From: Prunella strophiata
Taxonomy: Eukaryota > Chordata > Aves > Passeriformes > Prunellidae
Direction: 5' to 3'
Assembly: GCA_036583965.1 (NCBI GenBank)
Contig: JAZBQD010000030.1
Coordinates: 57,971,551 to 58,035,550, forward strand
DNA length: 64,000 nucleotides
Part shown: piece after piece, positions 25,905 through 36,450 of the stretch
Position numbering within the stretch: position 1 is the stretch's first letter
Layout: every line of letters starts with the position of its first letter
Position numbers and translations under genes: made by a program
Notes under the pieces: generated by a model
Database searches by the model: none
Seen by the model: only the letters and a program-made list of their open reading frames with translations
Told to the model about the DNA's origin: nothing

Positions 25905-26944
25905 GCCATAACTTTTTGCCCTCCTTCCTCCACCCTTTCTTTACTGTAATAATCCAGGATATATACTGTGTGCAGTATCAATCACATTTCTATCCTGCCT
26001 CTTCCAACTAGTATCACCTCTATTTCAGATGTGGGGAAAGAGAAGGTATTGTCCTACTCACAACAACTGCACTCTGCTGTTGCAGACAATCCTTTTTTCT
26101 CGTCTGGCTAATAAGTGGAGCCATTAAGTTCCCTTTCTCCAACACAAAACAGGAAGGACATAAAACATACTTCTTGAAAAGCCATGACGCTTACAACCAC
26201 TGAAGATGACTTGATGGCCATTTACTCTTGCTGATTTCAGATAAGCTGTCCTAGAGAAATCTGTATAAGAAGATCCAGGATTGAGAAAGAAACTAGATCT
26301 AGTGATAGCTACACAGGTAGAAAGTAGAAGGAATAAGTGCTCTGCGATCTGATAGATTTGAAGGAAATAGTCTTAGGGATAAGAGACAAGAGACTTGGAG
26401 AAGTGTTAATGATAAAAAAAGTATTAAAATTATGCCTCCTTTGAGAAAGAAACAAGGAGCTGATGAACTGCTGAAGAAGTACAGGAAGAATTTTGCAGAA
26501 TTTTGAGAGAAGGGACATAATAAGGAATTAATAGATGTCCTTTGGGTGTCTACTATGCTGAGGCCAAATCATGTATTGCTGATTGAGGCTACACATGCTT
26601 TCAGGAGCCAGAGCATTACTTGGTATGAATAAAAAGGACATATGGGAAAAAGATTGCATGAATAGCATATAATATGAAATTAACTGTAATTGGGGTAGAT
26701 GTATGACTAAGGGCAAAGTGAGAACAAGCAAGGAAAATGCCATGGCCCAGATCCAGCAAAATATTTATGCTTTCAACTTCTAACTGCTAACATTAGATGG
26801 TAATAGCTTTCACAGCAGGTAAGCTCATAAATCATTTGTTGAATCTAAGCCTAAGGCTGTTGCATGCTAATCCAATGATTTTAAAAGTAAGGTTTATTGA
26901 ACGTATTTACAAATTTTAAAAATATAGTTAATAGTATCAAAATA

Positions 26945-27353
26945 ATGCAGGCTGAGGGAACTGTGCTTGTTCCTACTGGAGAAGTGATAGCTTTGGGGAG
27001 AGCCAAGAGCAGTCCTTCCTTTCTTATGAGGAAGTTAATGCAGAGGATGGAGCCAGGCGCTTCACAGCTGTGCGGGAGAGGAAGACAAAAGAGAGTAGGT
27101 ATAATTTGAAACAAGAGAGGTTCAGGTTTTCCTGAATGTCAGGAAAAACTTTTTCATGATGGAGGACAGTCAAGTGGGGAAACAGGTTGTCCAAAGAAGT
27201 CATGTGTCCATTATTGAAGATTTTCAAGGCTCAGCTACACAAAGTTTTGAGTAACCTCGTCTGGTCTCAGAGCTGATCCTGCTCTAAGCACAAGGCTGAA
27301 ATAAATGGTTTATTGAGGCCCTTTCCAAATTCAATCATTTCTTCCTATGAAAA
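26945..27353 (+). mobile_element. CR1 LINE 3' fragment, diverged
   Basis: Plus-orientation 3' end of a CR1 element. It starts near GCAGGCTGAGGGAACTGTGC and keeps the landmark order of CR1: the AGAGGTTCAGGTTTTCCTGA region near 27115, AGGAAAAACTTTTTCATGAT (27142-27161), GTTGTCCAAAGAAGTCATG, and the terminal AGGCCCTTTCCAAATTCAATCA. It is more diverged than the copies at 34499-36079 and 57732-57848. No open frame for the reverse transcriptase end survives. Confidence 0.8.
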
Positions 27354-28817
27354 CATTCTCACTACTTCACTGTGCAATTGCTGCCTTATTTTATCTTGGA
27401 AATATGCTAATTCTATCTTTTATATTTCATGAAGGCATGTAGTTATGCATGTTTACCCCAACTAAGGTGTTTTCATTCATGAGATATCCTGTTTAATATT
27501 TTTTAGGAGAGGAATGGACATAAAAGGAGCTGGAAAACTAAAAATTAATATTTTTAGTGGGCTTGTATGTACTATGTGTATGTACCAGTGCAATAACTGT
27601 AGAAGAAGGATCTGGGGGTCAGTCAGAACAGATGAAAAAGTTAATAAAGTAGAGTGAAGCTCCAGATTGAAATATTTTTCACATTCATGTGAAGCAACAC
27701 AAGATTGCAGGGAAAAATTGGCTTTTATTGCCAATAGTGTCAATGCTAGTGTCTATGTAATCTCCCATGGAAAATGGAGGGAAACCTCTAAAACATTGAA
27801 AAGCAAAGATCCCTACATATTCCCAGGTTAGTGAACAGGAATTTTCTGGACTACTTTCCTTCACATGGCCATTTAAAATACACTTAACCTGCACATTTAA
27901 AGAGCCAATTTAATTTCTGCAAGTTGACAACTTGGATTTTATGTGGTATAAGTTTTGAAAAATGTAGAAAGACTAACAATAATTTCAAACAATGACTCTG
28001 TCATGTCACCATGACCAATAGCTGGTGTCATGAATAAAACATAGGTATTTTATGACTATAATAACTGAAAAGCAGACATAAATATTCTGAATCAGGTATA
28101 GTCCTACCAAGACGATTTTCTGATATTGATATTTTTTTTCTTCTGTATTGATGCATTTATAAGCTAAGTCATTCAGTAAGTACTCTCAGAATGTGCAACA
28201 GCTCTTTAGGAGCCATTAAAGCATATTGAACTAATGACCCATGGATAATCAAAGTGTCTCATTCACTTAATGATGGATCCTTCATTCTACTTCCTTTGAA
28301 CATATTGCATTTGATTTTCCTTTTGGTAATAAAAAGTGGACATTAATTATCTCAAATACTATAAAAACCCTATTGAAGGCCTGCATTATAAAAGTATTAT
28401 TTTTATTTTGTTTTGTCTTTGAAGGTTTTGTTAAAATAAGAACCATTATTTTTCCTAATTTGTTTTAAGAACCTGCTTCTTTGTGCTATTATAGTTCAGT
28501 AATAAATACTTGAGATGCAAATTTTATCATCTTTTAGTTCACGGTCACTGTCATTATTGAAATAGCAACCTCATGTCTGCATTCAAGGCAAAGCAGATCC
28601 TTATTGGGAAAGATGCAAGAAAAATAGAGGTGCTTCCTTCAAATCCTGACTTTCAAAAACATTTTTCACTAGCAAAAATATTTGAGAATGGTTGCTGAAT
28701 AGGATGTTCAGAGGTATTGATGGAACACCTGATGATAATCAAACAGACATCTACTCTTCTTCTGTGCACTTTCTAAAGCTAATCAACAGCAAATCATCTT
28801 CCTGATCAGTCTCATAA

Positions 28818-28818
<1 letters not shown>

Positions 28819-28855
<37 letters not shown>

Positions 28856-28925
28856 CAATCCCACAGAAAATAAAACAAAACCAAAGAAACAAAAAACACA
28901 TCCAAAAAAGCCCAAACAAAAAACC
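28819..28925 (+). repeat. A35 homopolymer followed by an A/C-rich tract
   Basis: Thirty-five uninterrupted A (28819-28853), the longest homopolymer in the window, then about 70 bases made almost wholly of A and C with scattered G and T. This is the strand-complement type of the G/T tracts at 31684-31802 and 55347-55486. Confidence 0.85.
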
Positions 28926-30016
28926 CACTGCCATAAATATGAAGAAAAAAAATACCAAAGGTGGAATGAAAGTTAACAGATGGTCAATGAAATACTTGTG
29001 ACTATTCCTGGATTACACAGAATATTTGTTGCAGAATCAAGGAATCTAAATTTCAAATCTATTGTGTTGCCCAAGCAACCAGCTCTCTATGGCTAAACAG
29101 CAGAAACTTACATATCTATGACTTTGTGAAAAATGTTAAGTGATATCATCACACATAAAAAATGTTAGCTTGGGTTTTTTTCCCATTGCTTCCCAGTACA
29201 AGAATATTAAAAGGAAAAATTATCATGCAAATAAAGCATTTTAGAAACATTTATGACTGAATATTCAAGCCTGTTATCCAGAACAATGAACGCCAAATGG
29301 AACAGGTCTGGTTCTGACTTTTCTAACTTGTTGCTTTGCCTTCTTCTACTTCACACTTCACATTTAATTTCTTGGAGGATGTTTGGGGGCATTGTTATAG
29401 TAAACTGTCAGCATCTGGAGTCCTTCAGTGAAAGCAATATGATGTTTATGCTAATGGTTTTCTTTTTCCCTAATTTTAAGGGGTTGTCTATATTGCTACA
29501 TTACTACTGCATGTCATTATTATAATAAAACATTCCTGGAAAACAACTGGATAATAAATATCCTTTCTCCAACCTCTGCCTAAGCTTATATGAAGAAGTT
29601 CCTAGATGACACCACAAAATTTTCTGCCTCCATATTTTAGATAGGTGGCTAACCTATTTTATAAAGGGAGATGACTAGTTGTGATGACTCTCCAGTTTTT
29701 TTTTCAACAAAGAATCCTTGGTCTTGCTATCCCTGCAATTCAACAGCACTGAATCTGTTAAATCTTAAAATTATGCCACAAAGCCTATCTCTTTATCCAG
29801 CTTTTCTCCAAGGGGGCTGGTTAAAGAGCCATAAAATTTTGCCCATGGCAAATCAATCTGCTTTTCTCAATATCTGCAGTATGTCTTACTCTCCCCCTCT
29901 TTTCCTTGAGGGACAAATACAGGAATGCTGTGACATCTGAAGTAACTTATGTTGTTTTCTAAAGAAATTCTCAAGACTTTGTAATATAACCAATTAAGAT
30001 GACATATTTGCGTAAC

Positions 30017-30040
30017 AAAAAAAAAAAAAAAAAAAAAAAA
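30017..30040 (+). repeat. Poly-A tract, 24 bases
   Basis: A pure A run continuing into GAAAAAGAAAGAAAAAAATT. No retroposed body can be recognised upstream. Confidence 0.85.
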
Positions 30041-31103
30041 GAAAAAGAAAGAAAAAAATTACAAACAAGCAGGTCATGGTTTCATATTGTTAAATTTCTG
30101 ATCTCTATCACTGAATGAAAATTTTATTTAGTATTTCTGCTCAAGTTTATCAAATTTCTCCCTGAACAACAATCTGTTTAATGAAAAGAAAAAGAGTACC
30201 TTTTTCTTGCAATCGTTGTTTGTCTTTTTTAAGGATTGTTAAATATTCATTTTACTCCAGAAAGTTTCTAAGAATGATTCACTTGCATAAGTGTTGAGAA
30301 AAAACTGGAAACTACAATCCCAGTCCCAGTTCAAAAATCATGTGTGTGTGCTATATTAACCAGCTAATACAGGAGAAATATCTTTCTCTCTTAATGCCAT
30401 GTGAAAAAGAACAGTTTAAAAAAGTGGAGATAAGAACATAGCTCCCAGGAGCAGCATCCTTGTATCCCATCTGAATATAAACAGCATCAATTTTTATTTC
30501 AGTTTTTATTGTCTGCTAGTTATTGTATTAAACATCAAGACTCATGCATGGATTCTGAATTCCTGCAGATAGAAGATAAGAAGTCAAACAAGTTCCTATG
30601 GAGATCTGTTGGATGCTGCTGAATTATGACAAAATTCTTTTATTGGAGTACTTAAACTGTTGATTTCTTTAACTTAGACATCAAAAAATTTAAACAGGAT
30701 TATGCATGAATAATACCATAGTTAATGGAAATTATACTGCAAAAAGCTGGATTTTCTCTTTCCTTCATGCAGGGAGAATAGAAATCTTCATACTTCTGTG
30801 TTTGTGGATCTGTGCTTTCTTGAGAATGAGCTTCAAGTCAGCTCTAATTTTAAACACAAATATTTGTTATTCGTGAAACTTGAGAAATAATAATACTGTT
30901 CCTTTACCCATGATCCCTAAATTGAAATTACTCACTGCTTTGCCTAAAAGGAACATCTAGTAATTTATTTATTCCAGTCAAGTTATTTTAGAATTCAGGG
31001 TTTCAAAGGACAAGCATCATTTTAAAAGAAAAAAAGCCCACAGACTTCCTGCAAAAGATTTTTATTTGCCAGATGTACTGGCTACTACAAGTGCCTAAAC
31101 CTG

Positions 31104-31121
31104 AAAAAAAAAAAAAAAAAA
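31104..31121 (+). repeat. Poly-A tract, 18 bases
   Basis: A pure A run. No linked element is visible. Confidence 0.85.
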
Positions 31122-31628
31122 TATTGTGCAGCATTTCAGAGCTTTTATTCTGTGATTGTAAAATATCTGGGAGGTTTGCCAGACTCAGTCAAAAGAAGAG
31201 CACAGCATTTTCTCATCACTAATAACAATGACCTGAAGTCACGTTGAAGATTGTAAGGTCAATTTCCCTCTTAAATTGAAAAAAGAAAATAGGAGAACAG
31301 ATGTGGGTAGTTGCTTCTGTATTTATAAATTGCATGACAGCTGGGTTAGGCTATATCATCTCCAGTTTCTATGCAGTTAAGGTATTTTTATTGAATCATT
31401 CATACTAATCAGATAGAAGTGTTAAGGCGTGTTTCTAAGCTATTACATAACATAGAAAAAGCCACCAACTTCACAGTGTACACTCAAAATTGAACATTTT
31501 TCTTCATTAAATATGTTCAGGTAAGTTTACCATGTGGCATGCACATTTCAAAGAGAATATTCTGGATTTGAATGACTGGTTCTGAATTGATACAGCATAA
31601 AGGCATGTGATGATAAAATGAGTACATT

Positions 31629-31644
31629 AAAAAAAAAAAAAAAA
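31629..31644 (+). repeat. Poly-A tract, 16 bases
   Basis: A pure A run 40 bases before the G/T-rich tract. Confidence 0.85.
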
Positions 31645-31683
31645 GGAAAATACATAAAGTGTTAACTATGTAATACCAGAGAT

Positions 31684-31802
31684 TTGTTTATTTGGTGTGT
31701 CTGGGCTTGTAGGCCTTTTTTGTGGGTGGTTTGTTTTGCTTTTGGTTCTTTTTGGTTTGTTGGTGGCTTGGTTGCTTTGTTTTAGGGGTTTTTGTGTAGT
31801 TT
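31684..31802 (+). repeat. G/T-rich low-complexity tract
   Basis: About 120 bases made almost only of G and T on the plus strand (for example TTTTGGTTCTTTTTGGTTTG, then TTGGTGGCTTGG). There is no fixed repeat unit, so it is not a simple microsatellite. Confidence 0.8.
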
Positions 31803-32570
31803 AAAATAGCAGAAAGAGTAGCTGTACAACCAACACCCTGATAACAATTATTTCATCATTTCAGGAGCATATAATGCTCAAAAATTCTCGTTCTGCCCTA
31901 TCTCATATATTAAGCTGACCATTTTATCAGATACATAATTTCTTATTACTGACTCGTTATATCTATCTGCTGAAACACAAATTTGCACACGATACACACC
32001 AATATTTTTGGCTACTATTTCTTTATATTACATTTGCATTAAAACGCCAGCCATCTGGTTGTGGTTGACAGCATCTAGGCAAATCTTTCCTTTAAATCCC
32101 AGCATTTTATTTCATCCTTATTGGGTGAAGCATGTAAGTCACATTTTGCTGCTTTATACTGTGCAATCCATTTTGTCTAGGCTATGCATTTTAACATTGG
32201 ACATAGTAACCTATTGAGCCTAGACCTACAAGACAAAACAGAACCTCATGAGCATAGTTTATCTGAAATGTCTTATATGTCTGTTAGAGAACGAGATAAA
32301 TCTTTGATGATGCCTTCTGTCTCCCTGACATTAGGAAAGACTAGGTGAATAGTTAGACTTAAAAGATTAACTTCTAACACTTGTATTAGAGTACCAAACA
32401 TAAGCTTAGAAGTGAAGTTTCAATTAACTAAGACTAAGAGATAAAACAGTTTTCTAATCTTCAGCCAAGCATTTGATGCATAGTTTCTCTAACCTATGTG
32501 ACGTATACATCAATTATTTCTGAAAAGTATTTTGGTAAAACACTTTTAATAGCTAAAGAACAACAACAGA

Positions 32571-32665
32571 CACACTACTGGCTCACAGACATCTTGTTGT
32601 CCACCAGGACCCCCAGTCCTCCACAGAACTGCTTTCCAGCAAGTCAATCCAAACAGAGGGTTTGG
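32571..32665 (-). mobile_element. Short CR1 fragment
   Basis: A minus-orientation CR1 fragment. The stretch CTGGCTCACAGACATCTTG, then TCCACCAGGACCCCC, CTCCACAGAA and TGCTTTCCAGCA, matches the segment 35102-35180 of the larger CR1 copy nearly base for base, apart from a GTT insertion and a few substitutions. Because it duplicates a part that the larger copy also has, it is a separate insertion rather than a displaced piece of that element. Only about 90 bases are recognisable. Confidence 0.8.
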
Positions 32666-33944
32666 GCTGTTCAGAAGTTGCAAAGGGGAAAAAAAAAAGA
32701 TGAATAGAATGAATCAGTTTTATTATAGAGCCTCCTCTCTCCTCAAGTTTCAGAGAAATCAGTAAGATAAGTTAAAGCAGCCCTCAGGCAGCTTAAACTT
32801 GTGCAATCAGCCTTTACACAGCAGATTGTCCAAAAGTCTCTCTGTCCCTGACAATATAACAAGGACCACATTTACAAGTGGGTGACCTCCTTCTGAATGA
32901 CAACTGAAATGTTTATAACCAGATAAGAAAAAAAGAGCACTTTTCACATTACTCCTCACATCCTTTAGAAGGCCCTTTTCAAGAATGAGAGGTTATTTGT
33001 TACAAACAGTGCAAGGAGAGGATTCCCATGCCACAGTCAAAGTCCCCATTTGCAGCACCTATGTACACATAACTCTTGAGCCCAACAAGGGTAATAGTTT
33101 TGCTCCCTCAAACCATTTCAGTAGCCGGAGCCCCTAGAGGAGATGGAGGGAACAAGAGATGCCTGGGTCCCTTTACAAGACCAGCAGCAGCATTTCCTCC
33201 TCCTGCAGCCCTGTCAGCCTCCCAGCTGTGCTGCATCGGCTCAGTGTTCCTATTAGGGCCTCTGGGCACTACAGTAAATAGTGAGCATTAAGGGATGCAG
33301 CAGCAGTCTAACAGTGTTCATGCGTCACTAATTACCATAATGAGAAACTTGTGGCACATCAGCCAAGAAGAATTTGCATTGATTGTTTTTTCCCCTGTTC
33401 TTCAGCTAGAATAGGAAGAATTCCCATGGATCCCCACTTGACCTTGAGGGCTTCTTCTCCTCTTTCTCCGTGTAGATATTCCTTGGAGGTGCATGTAAGG
33501 CGGATGAATAAACACAGATTTAACCCCAGAAATTATTTGGTTTTTAATAGGTCTTCCTACTGAGAGTGTATATGTAAATTTTAGTGGTGACCAAAGAAAA
33601 TAAATGTTCAAATTTCATCTGATTTCACTTGGCACAGGCACATTGAAGAGCAACTGCTGTTTTCACACTGCTCCTAATTCAGTGTAAGGCCCGGCTGCAT
33701 GTTAGCTATTGATCTTAGACATTTCTGCTAGTGATTACAAACAGTGACTCATGAAGTATGGATTCCTTTTCTACTACAACAGGGTTAATATTAGAATTAC
33801 TTGAGGAGTAAATGCTCATGAAACATCACTATTAGCTAGAACAACTTAAGAACAGGGTGCTTTGTTAAAACCTGTCTTCTGTGATGAATCTATTCTTACT
33901 GGAGAAAAGGCAACAAAAAGGGTTTCTGGAGCACAAGATATGAT
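32666..33944. other. Unique sequence between CR1 copies
   Basis: About 1.3 kb with no recognisable repeat in a repeat-dense stretch. It is GC-richer than usual for the window, especially 33030-33260. It contains a homeodomain-type core CTAATTACC (33328-33336) and an AP-1-type TGACTCA (33745-33751). No exon can be supported; open frames of about 70 codons occur on both strands without known motifs. Confidence 0.4.
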
Positions 33945-34130
33945 ACTGAAAGGCCTCCCAGGCCATTGATTCCTATCCTCTGCTCTAACAGGCATTTCCT
34001 GTTTCCTATAATCCATTCAAAAATGTATTAAGCTCCACTTTAAAACTACTTAAATTGTTTCCCTCTTTTACTCTTATTGGAACACAGTTCCAGACAGGTG
34101 GAAGGTGGCTAGACAGTTGTATTGATCTCT
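33945..34130 (-). mobile_element. Ancient CR1-like LINE relic
   Basis: The plus strand reads TCCTATAATCCATTCAAAAA, TGTATTAAGCTCCACTTTAA, then AACTACTTAAATTG and GGAACACAGTTCCAG. This is the order of landmarks in the reverse complement of old amniote CR1-type 3' regions: a TATAATCC-ATTCAA block, then TTTTAAAACTA, then GGAAGGCTGTTCCAG. It is much more diverged than the neighbouring avian CR1 copy. The right edge is uncertain. Confidence 0.5.
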
Positions 34131-34498
34131 AAATTCCCTGGAAATTCTATTTATAAAACGTTAAGCATTTTGTTAAGGATTTCCAAGTGGGTGTTTCTGA
34201 TGGCTCAATACATAACAATTGTTCTGCTGATAACAATCCTCTGCGTGTTTCATTTATAATGATCCATTTTATTTTCCTTGTAATAATAGCATATTCCCAT
34301 TTCATGCAGCTGTTACATGCACTTTATGAATGTTCCACTGCTTTTTCTTAACATAATTGACTCAGTCCTTTGAGTTGCCAAGCACCTGATCTCTGATTCC
34401 AGGGAGAGAGCCTGAAGCAATACCCTAAGGTAAGCCTTGTACCCAAGGACTGTGTTTCAGGTATACTTACTTCTTTTCCTTAGTCATGCATTTTACAC

Positions 34499-36079
34499 TG
34501 AATCATACAGACTGGTTGGGATGGAAAGGGGCTTCTGGAGATCATCTTATTCAGCTTCCCTGCTACAGCAGGTTGCACAGGATTGTGTCCAGGATGGTTT
34601 TGAATATCTCCAGAGGAGCAGAATCTACAACCACTCTGGGCAGCATGTTCCATGAGAACATGTCTGTCACTCTCACAGTAAAAAACTTTTCCTTATATTC
34701 AGATGACACTTCCTATGTTTCAGTTTGTGCCTGTTGCCCCTCTTCCTGTAACTAGGCACCACTGAAGAGAATTGGGTTCAGTCCTCTTGATGTCTGCCTG
34801 AAAGACATTTAAATGCATTGATAAGATCCCTCTGAGCTGCCTCTTCTCCAGGCTAAATAGGCCCAAATCTCTCAGCCTGAGGGAGATGCTCCAGTCCCCT
34901 AATCATCTTCAGAGCCCTCTGCTGGGCCCTCTGCCACAGTTCCTTTTCTTGGACTGGGGAGCACAGAGCTGGACACAGCACTCTGGATGAGTCTTCACCA
35001 GGGCTGAGTAGAGGGGCAGAATCACCTCCCTTGACCTGCTGAATCACCTCCCTCTTCCTAATGCAGCCCAGAAAAAATTTGCCTTCTTGGCCACTTGGGC
35101 GCACTGCTGGCTCACAGACATCTTGTCCACCAGGACCCCCCCACTCCACCTCCACAGAATGCTTTCCAGCAGGTCAGCCCCCAACCTGTACTGGTGCCTG
35201 GGGTTGCTCCTAACCAGGTGCAGGGCCCCAAATTTGCCTTTGATGGACTTGGCTGGGTTCCTTTCCAGCCTGTCCAGGTCTCACTGAATGGCAGAACAGC
35301 TTTCTGGTGTGTCAGCCACTCCCCCAAGTTCTGTATCATCTGCAAACTTGCTGAGGGTGTGCTCTGTCCATCCAAGTCTTTGATGAATACATGGAACAAG
35401 ACTGGATCCAGTACTGAATGCTGGGGAGCACTGGTAGTTGCAGGCCTTCAGCTAGACTCAGTGTCACTGACCACAGCCCTCTGAGTCCTACCATTCAGCC
35501 AGTTCTCAAGCCCCCTCACTGTCCACTTCTCTGCCCTTCTTTTTCTCTACATGCTTAGAGATGATATCTGGGATGAATTGTTCCATCACCTTACCAGGCA
35601 TGGGGGTGAGGCTGACACGCAGCAAGCTTGCTGCACACCCTGCTCACTGCCCTAAGGATCTCAATTTCCACCTTTTCATCATCACTCCATACAAGGCTTT
35701 CCTTGAGCTTCCCATTCCCCAACAACCTGCCCTTGCTGGTGAGATTAAGGTCCCACACAGCACCTCTCCTCATAGCCCCTCTATTACTTGGAGAAGGAAG
35801 CTATCATCAATGCATTTCAGTAACCTGGATTGCTTATGCCTGGCTCTGTTGTCCCTACAACAGATATTAGGCTGGTTGGAGTTCCCCATTCAGACCAGAA
35901 ATTGTGACACTCCTATTTATCTATAGAGGGGCTCATCTGCTCAGTCTTGCTGGTTGTATGGCCATTATATTATCCCCATTATAATATCACCTCTCCCTCC
36001 CCTCCCTTTAATCCTGATCCATAAGGTCTCAGTCAGTTCTTCATCCATTCCCAGATAGAGCTCCATGCATTCCAGCTGG
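34499..36079 (-). mobile_element. CR1 LINE, 5'-truncated and internally deleted
   Basis: The largest retrotransposon copy here. Its 3' end is at the left (GAATCATACAGACTGGTTGG) and it reads leftward. Going 5' to 3' on the minus strand: the end of the endonuclease domain (about 36079 down to 35632), where the metal-binding GDFN motif is changed to GNSN with an in-frame stop just before it, and the SDHE motif reads SDDE. Next comes the start of the reverse transcriptase (VSLTPMPGKVMEQ, near 35580-35617), then a segment with GLENWLNGRTQRAVV, and the catalytic FADD at 35335-35346 (KFADDTELGGV). Then come the C-terminal LGCIRK and KMIRGLEHLP motifs near 34900-35070 and the 3' untranslated region. 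The linker between the two domains and the reverse transcriptase part with motif A are missing, so there are two internal deletions besides the 5' truncation. Stops and frameshifts throughout show it is dead. Confidence 0.93.
35335..35346 (-). other. Reverse transcriptase active-site remnant (FADD)
   Basis: In the CR1 copy, the minus strand reads TTTGCAGATGAT here, coding FADD. This is the CR1 form of the YXDD box, whose two aspartates bind metal in the polymerase active site. The bases after it give TELGGVADTPES, the expected continuation. The box itself is intact although the protein around it is broken. Confidence 0.88.
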
Positions 36080-36426
36080 ACAAAAAAAGTGAAAAATAAA
36101 TTTCTCTAGAGTGTTTAAAGAAAAGTAAAACTTAGCTCTGCTTTTTTTTATGTACCTGAATATAAAAAGGTAAATGCCATGTATGGTAGCAGTCTATTAA
36201 CTTCCTGTAGTCACACTTGCTGTCATGACTCATTTGACTGCTCATCAATTCTGAAGTGTGGTTACAACAATGACATTTAATCAACAGAGGTCTCCACTGC
36301 ATCATCCCCATGAAAGTAGATTCTTACTGCTGTGTTGTTTCTTAGCTTTAAGGATCTAAACTGGTACTGGTCCAGCATTTGGTCTGGCCTCACATTTGAA
36401 GGAAGCAATGCTCTTACACACATACC

Positions 36427-36450
36427 TTTTTTTTTTTTTTTTTTTTTTTT
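36427..36450 (+). repeat. Poly-T tract, 24 bases
   Basis: A pure T run. If it were the tail of a minus-strand retroposon, the body would lie to its right, but that sequence is not recognisable as one. Confidence 0.85.

Larger units (their letters stand above)
21793..26944. other. AT-rich DNA, no gene seen
   Basis: Five kilobases with no recognisable exon or RNA gene. It holds poly-A at 23268-23294, a T15 run at 24073-24087, an AT dinucleotide patch near 24000, and an AAAC repeat at 25878-25904. The segment around 24560-24830 is somewhat GC-richer, with open frames on both strands (86 and 114 codons) that carry no known motif. Confidence 0.5.
27354..32570. other. AT-rich DNA with long A tracts, no gene seen
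   Basis: No recognisable exon or RNA gene. Low-complexity DNA is dense here: A35 followed by an A/C-rich tail (28819-28925), A24 (30017-30040), A18 (31104-31121), A16 (31629-31644) and a G/T-rich tract (31684-31802). Open frames at 29253-29525 and 29671-29940 (about 90 codons each) have no recognisable content. Confidence 0.55.

Noticed and set aside
34437..35926. Several 70-130 codon open frames on both strands
   Set aside because: They lie in the CR1 copy. Only the minus-strand pieces with KMIRGLEHLP, FADD and endonuclease traces reflect real ancestry, and these are broken.
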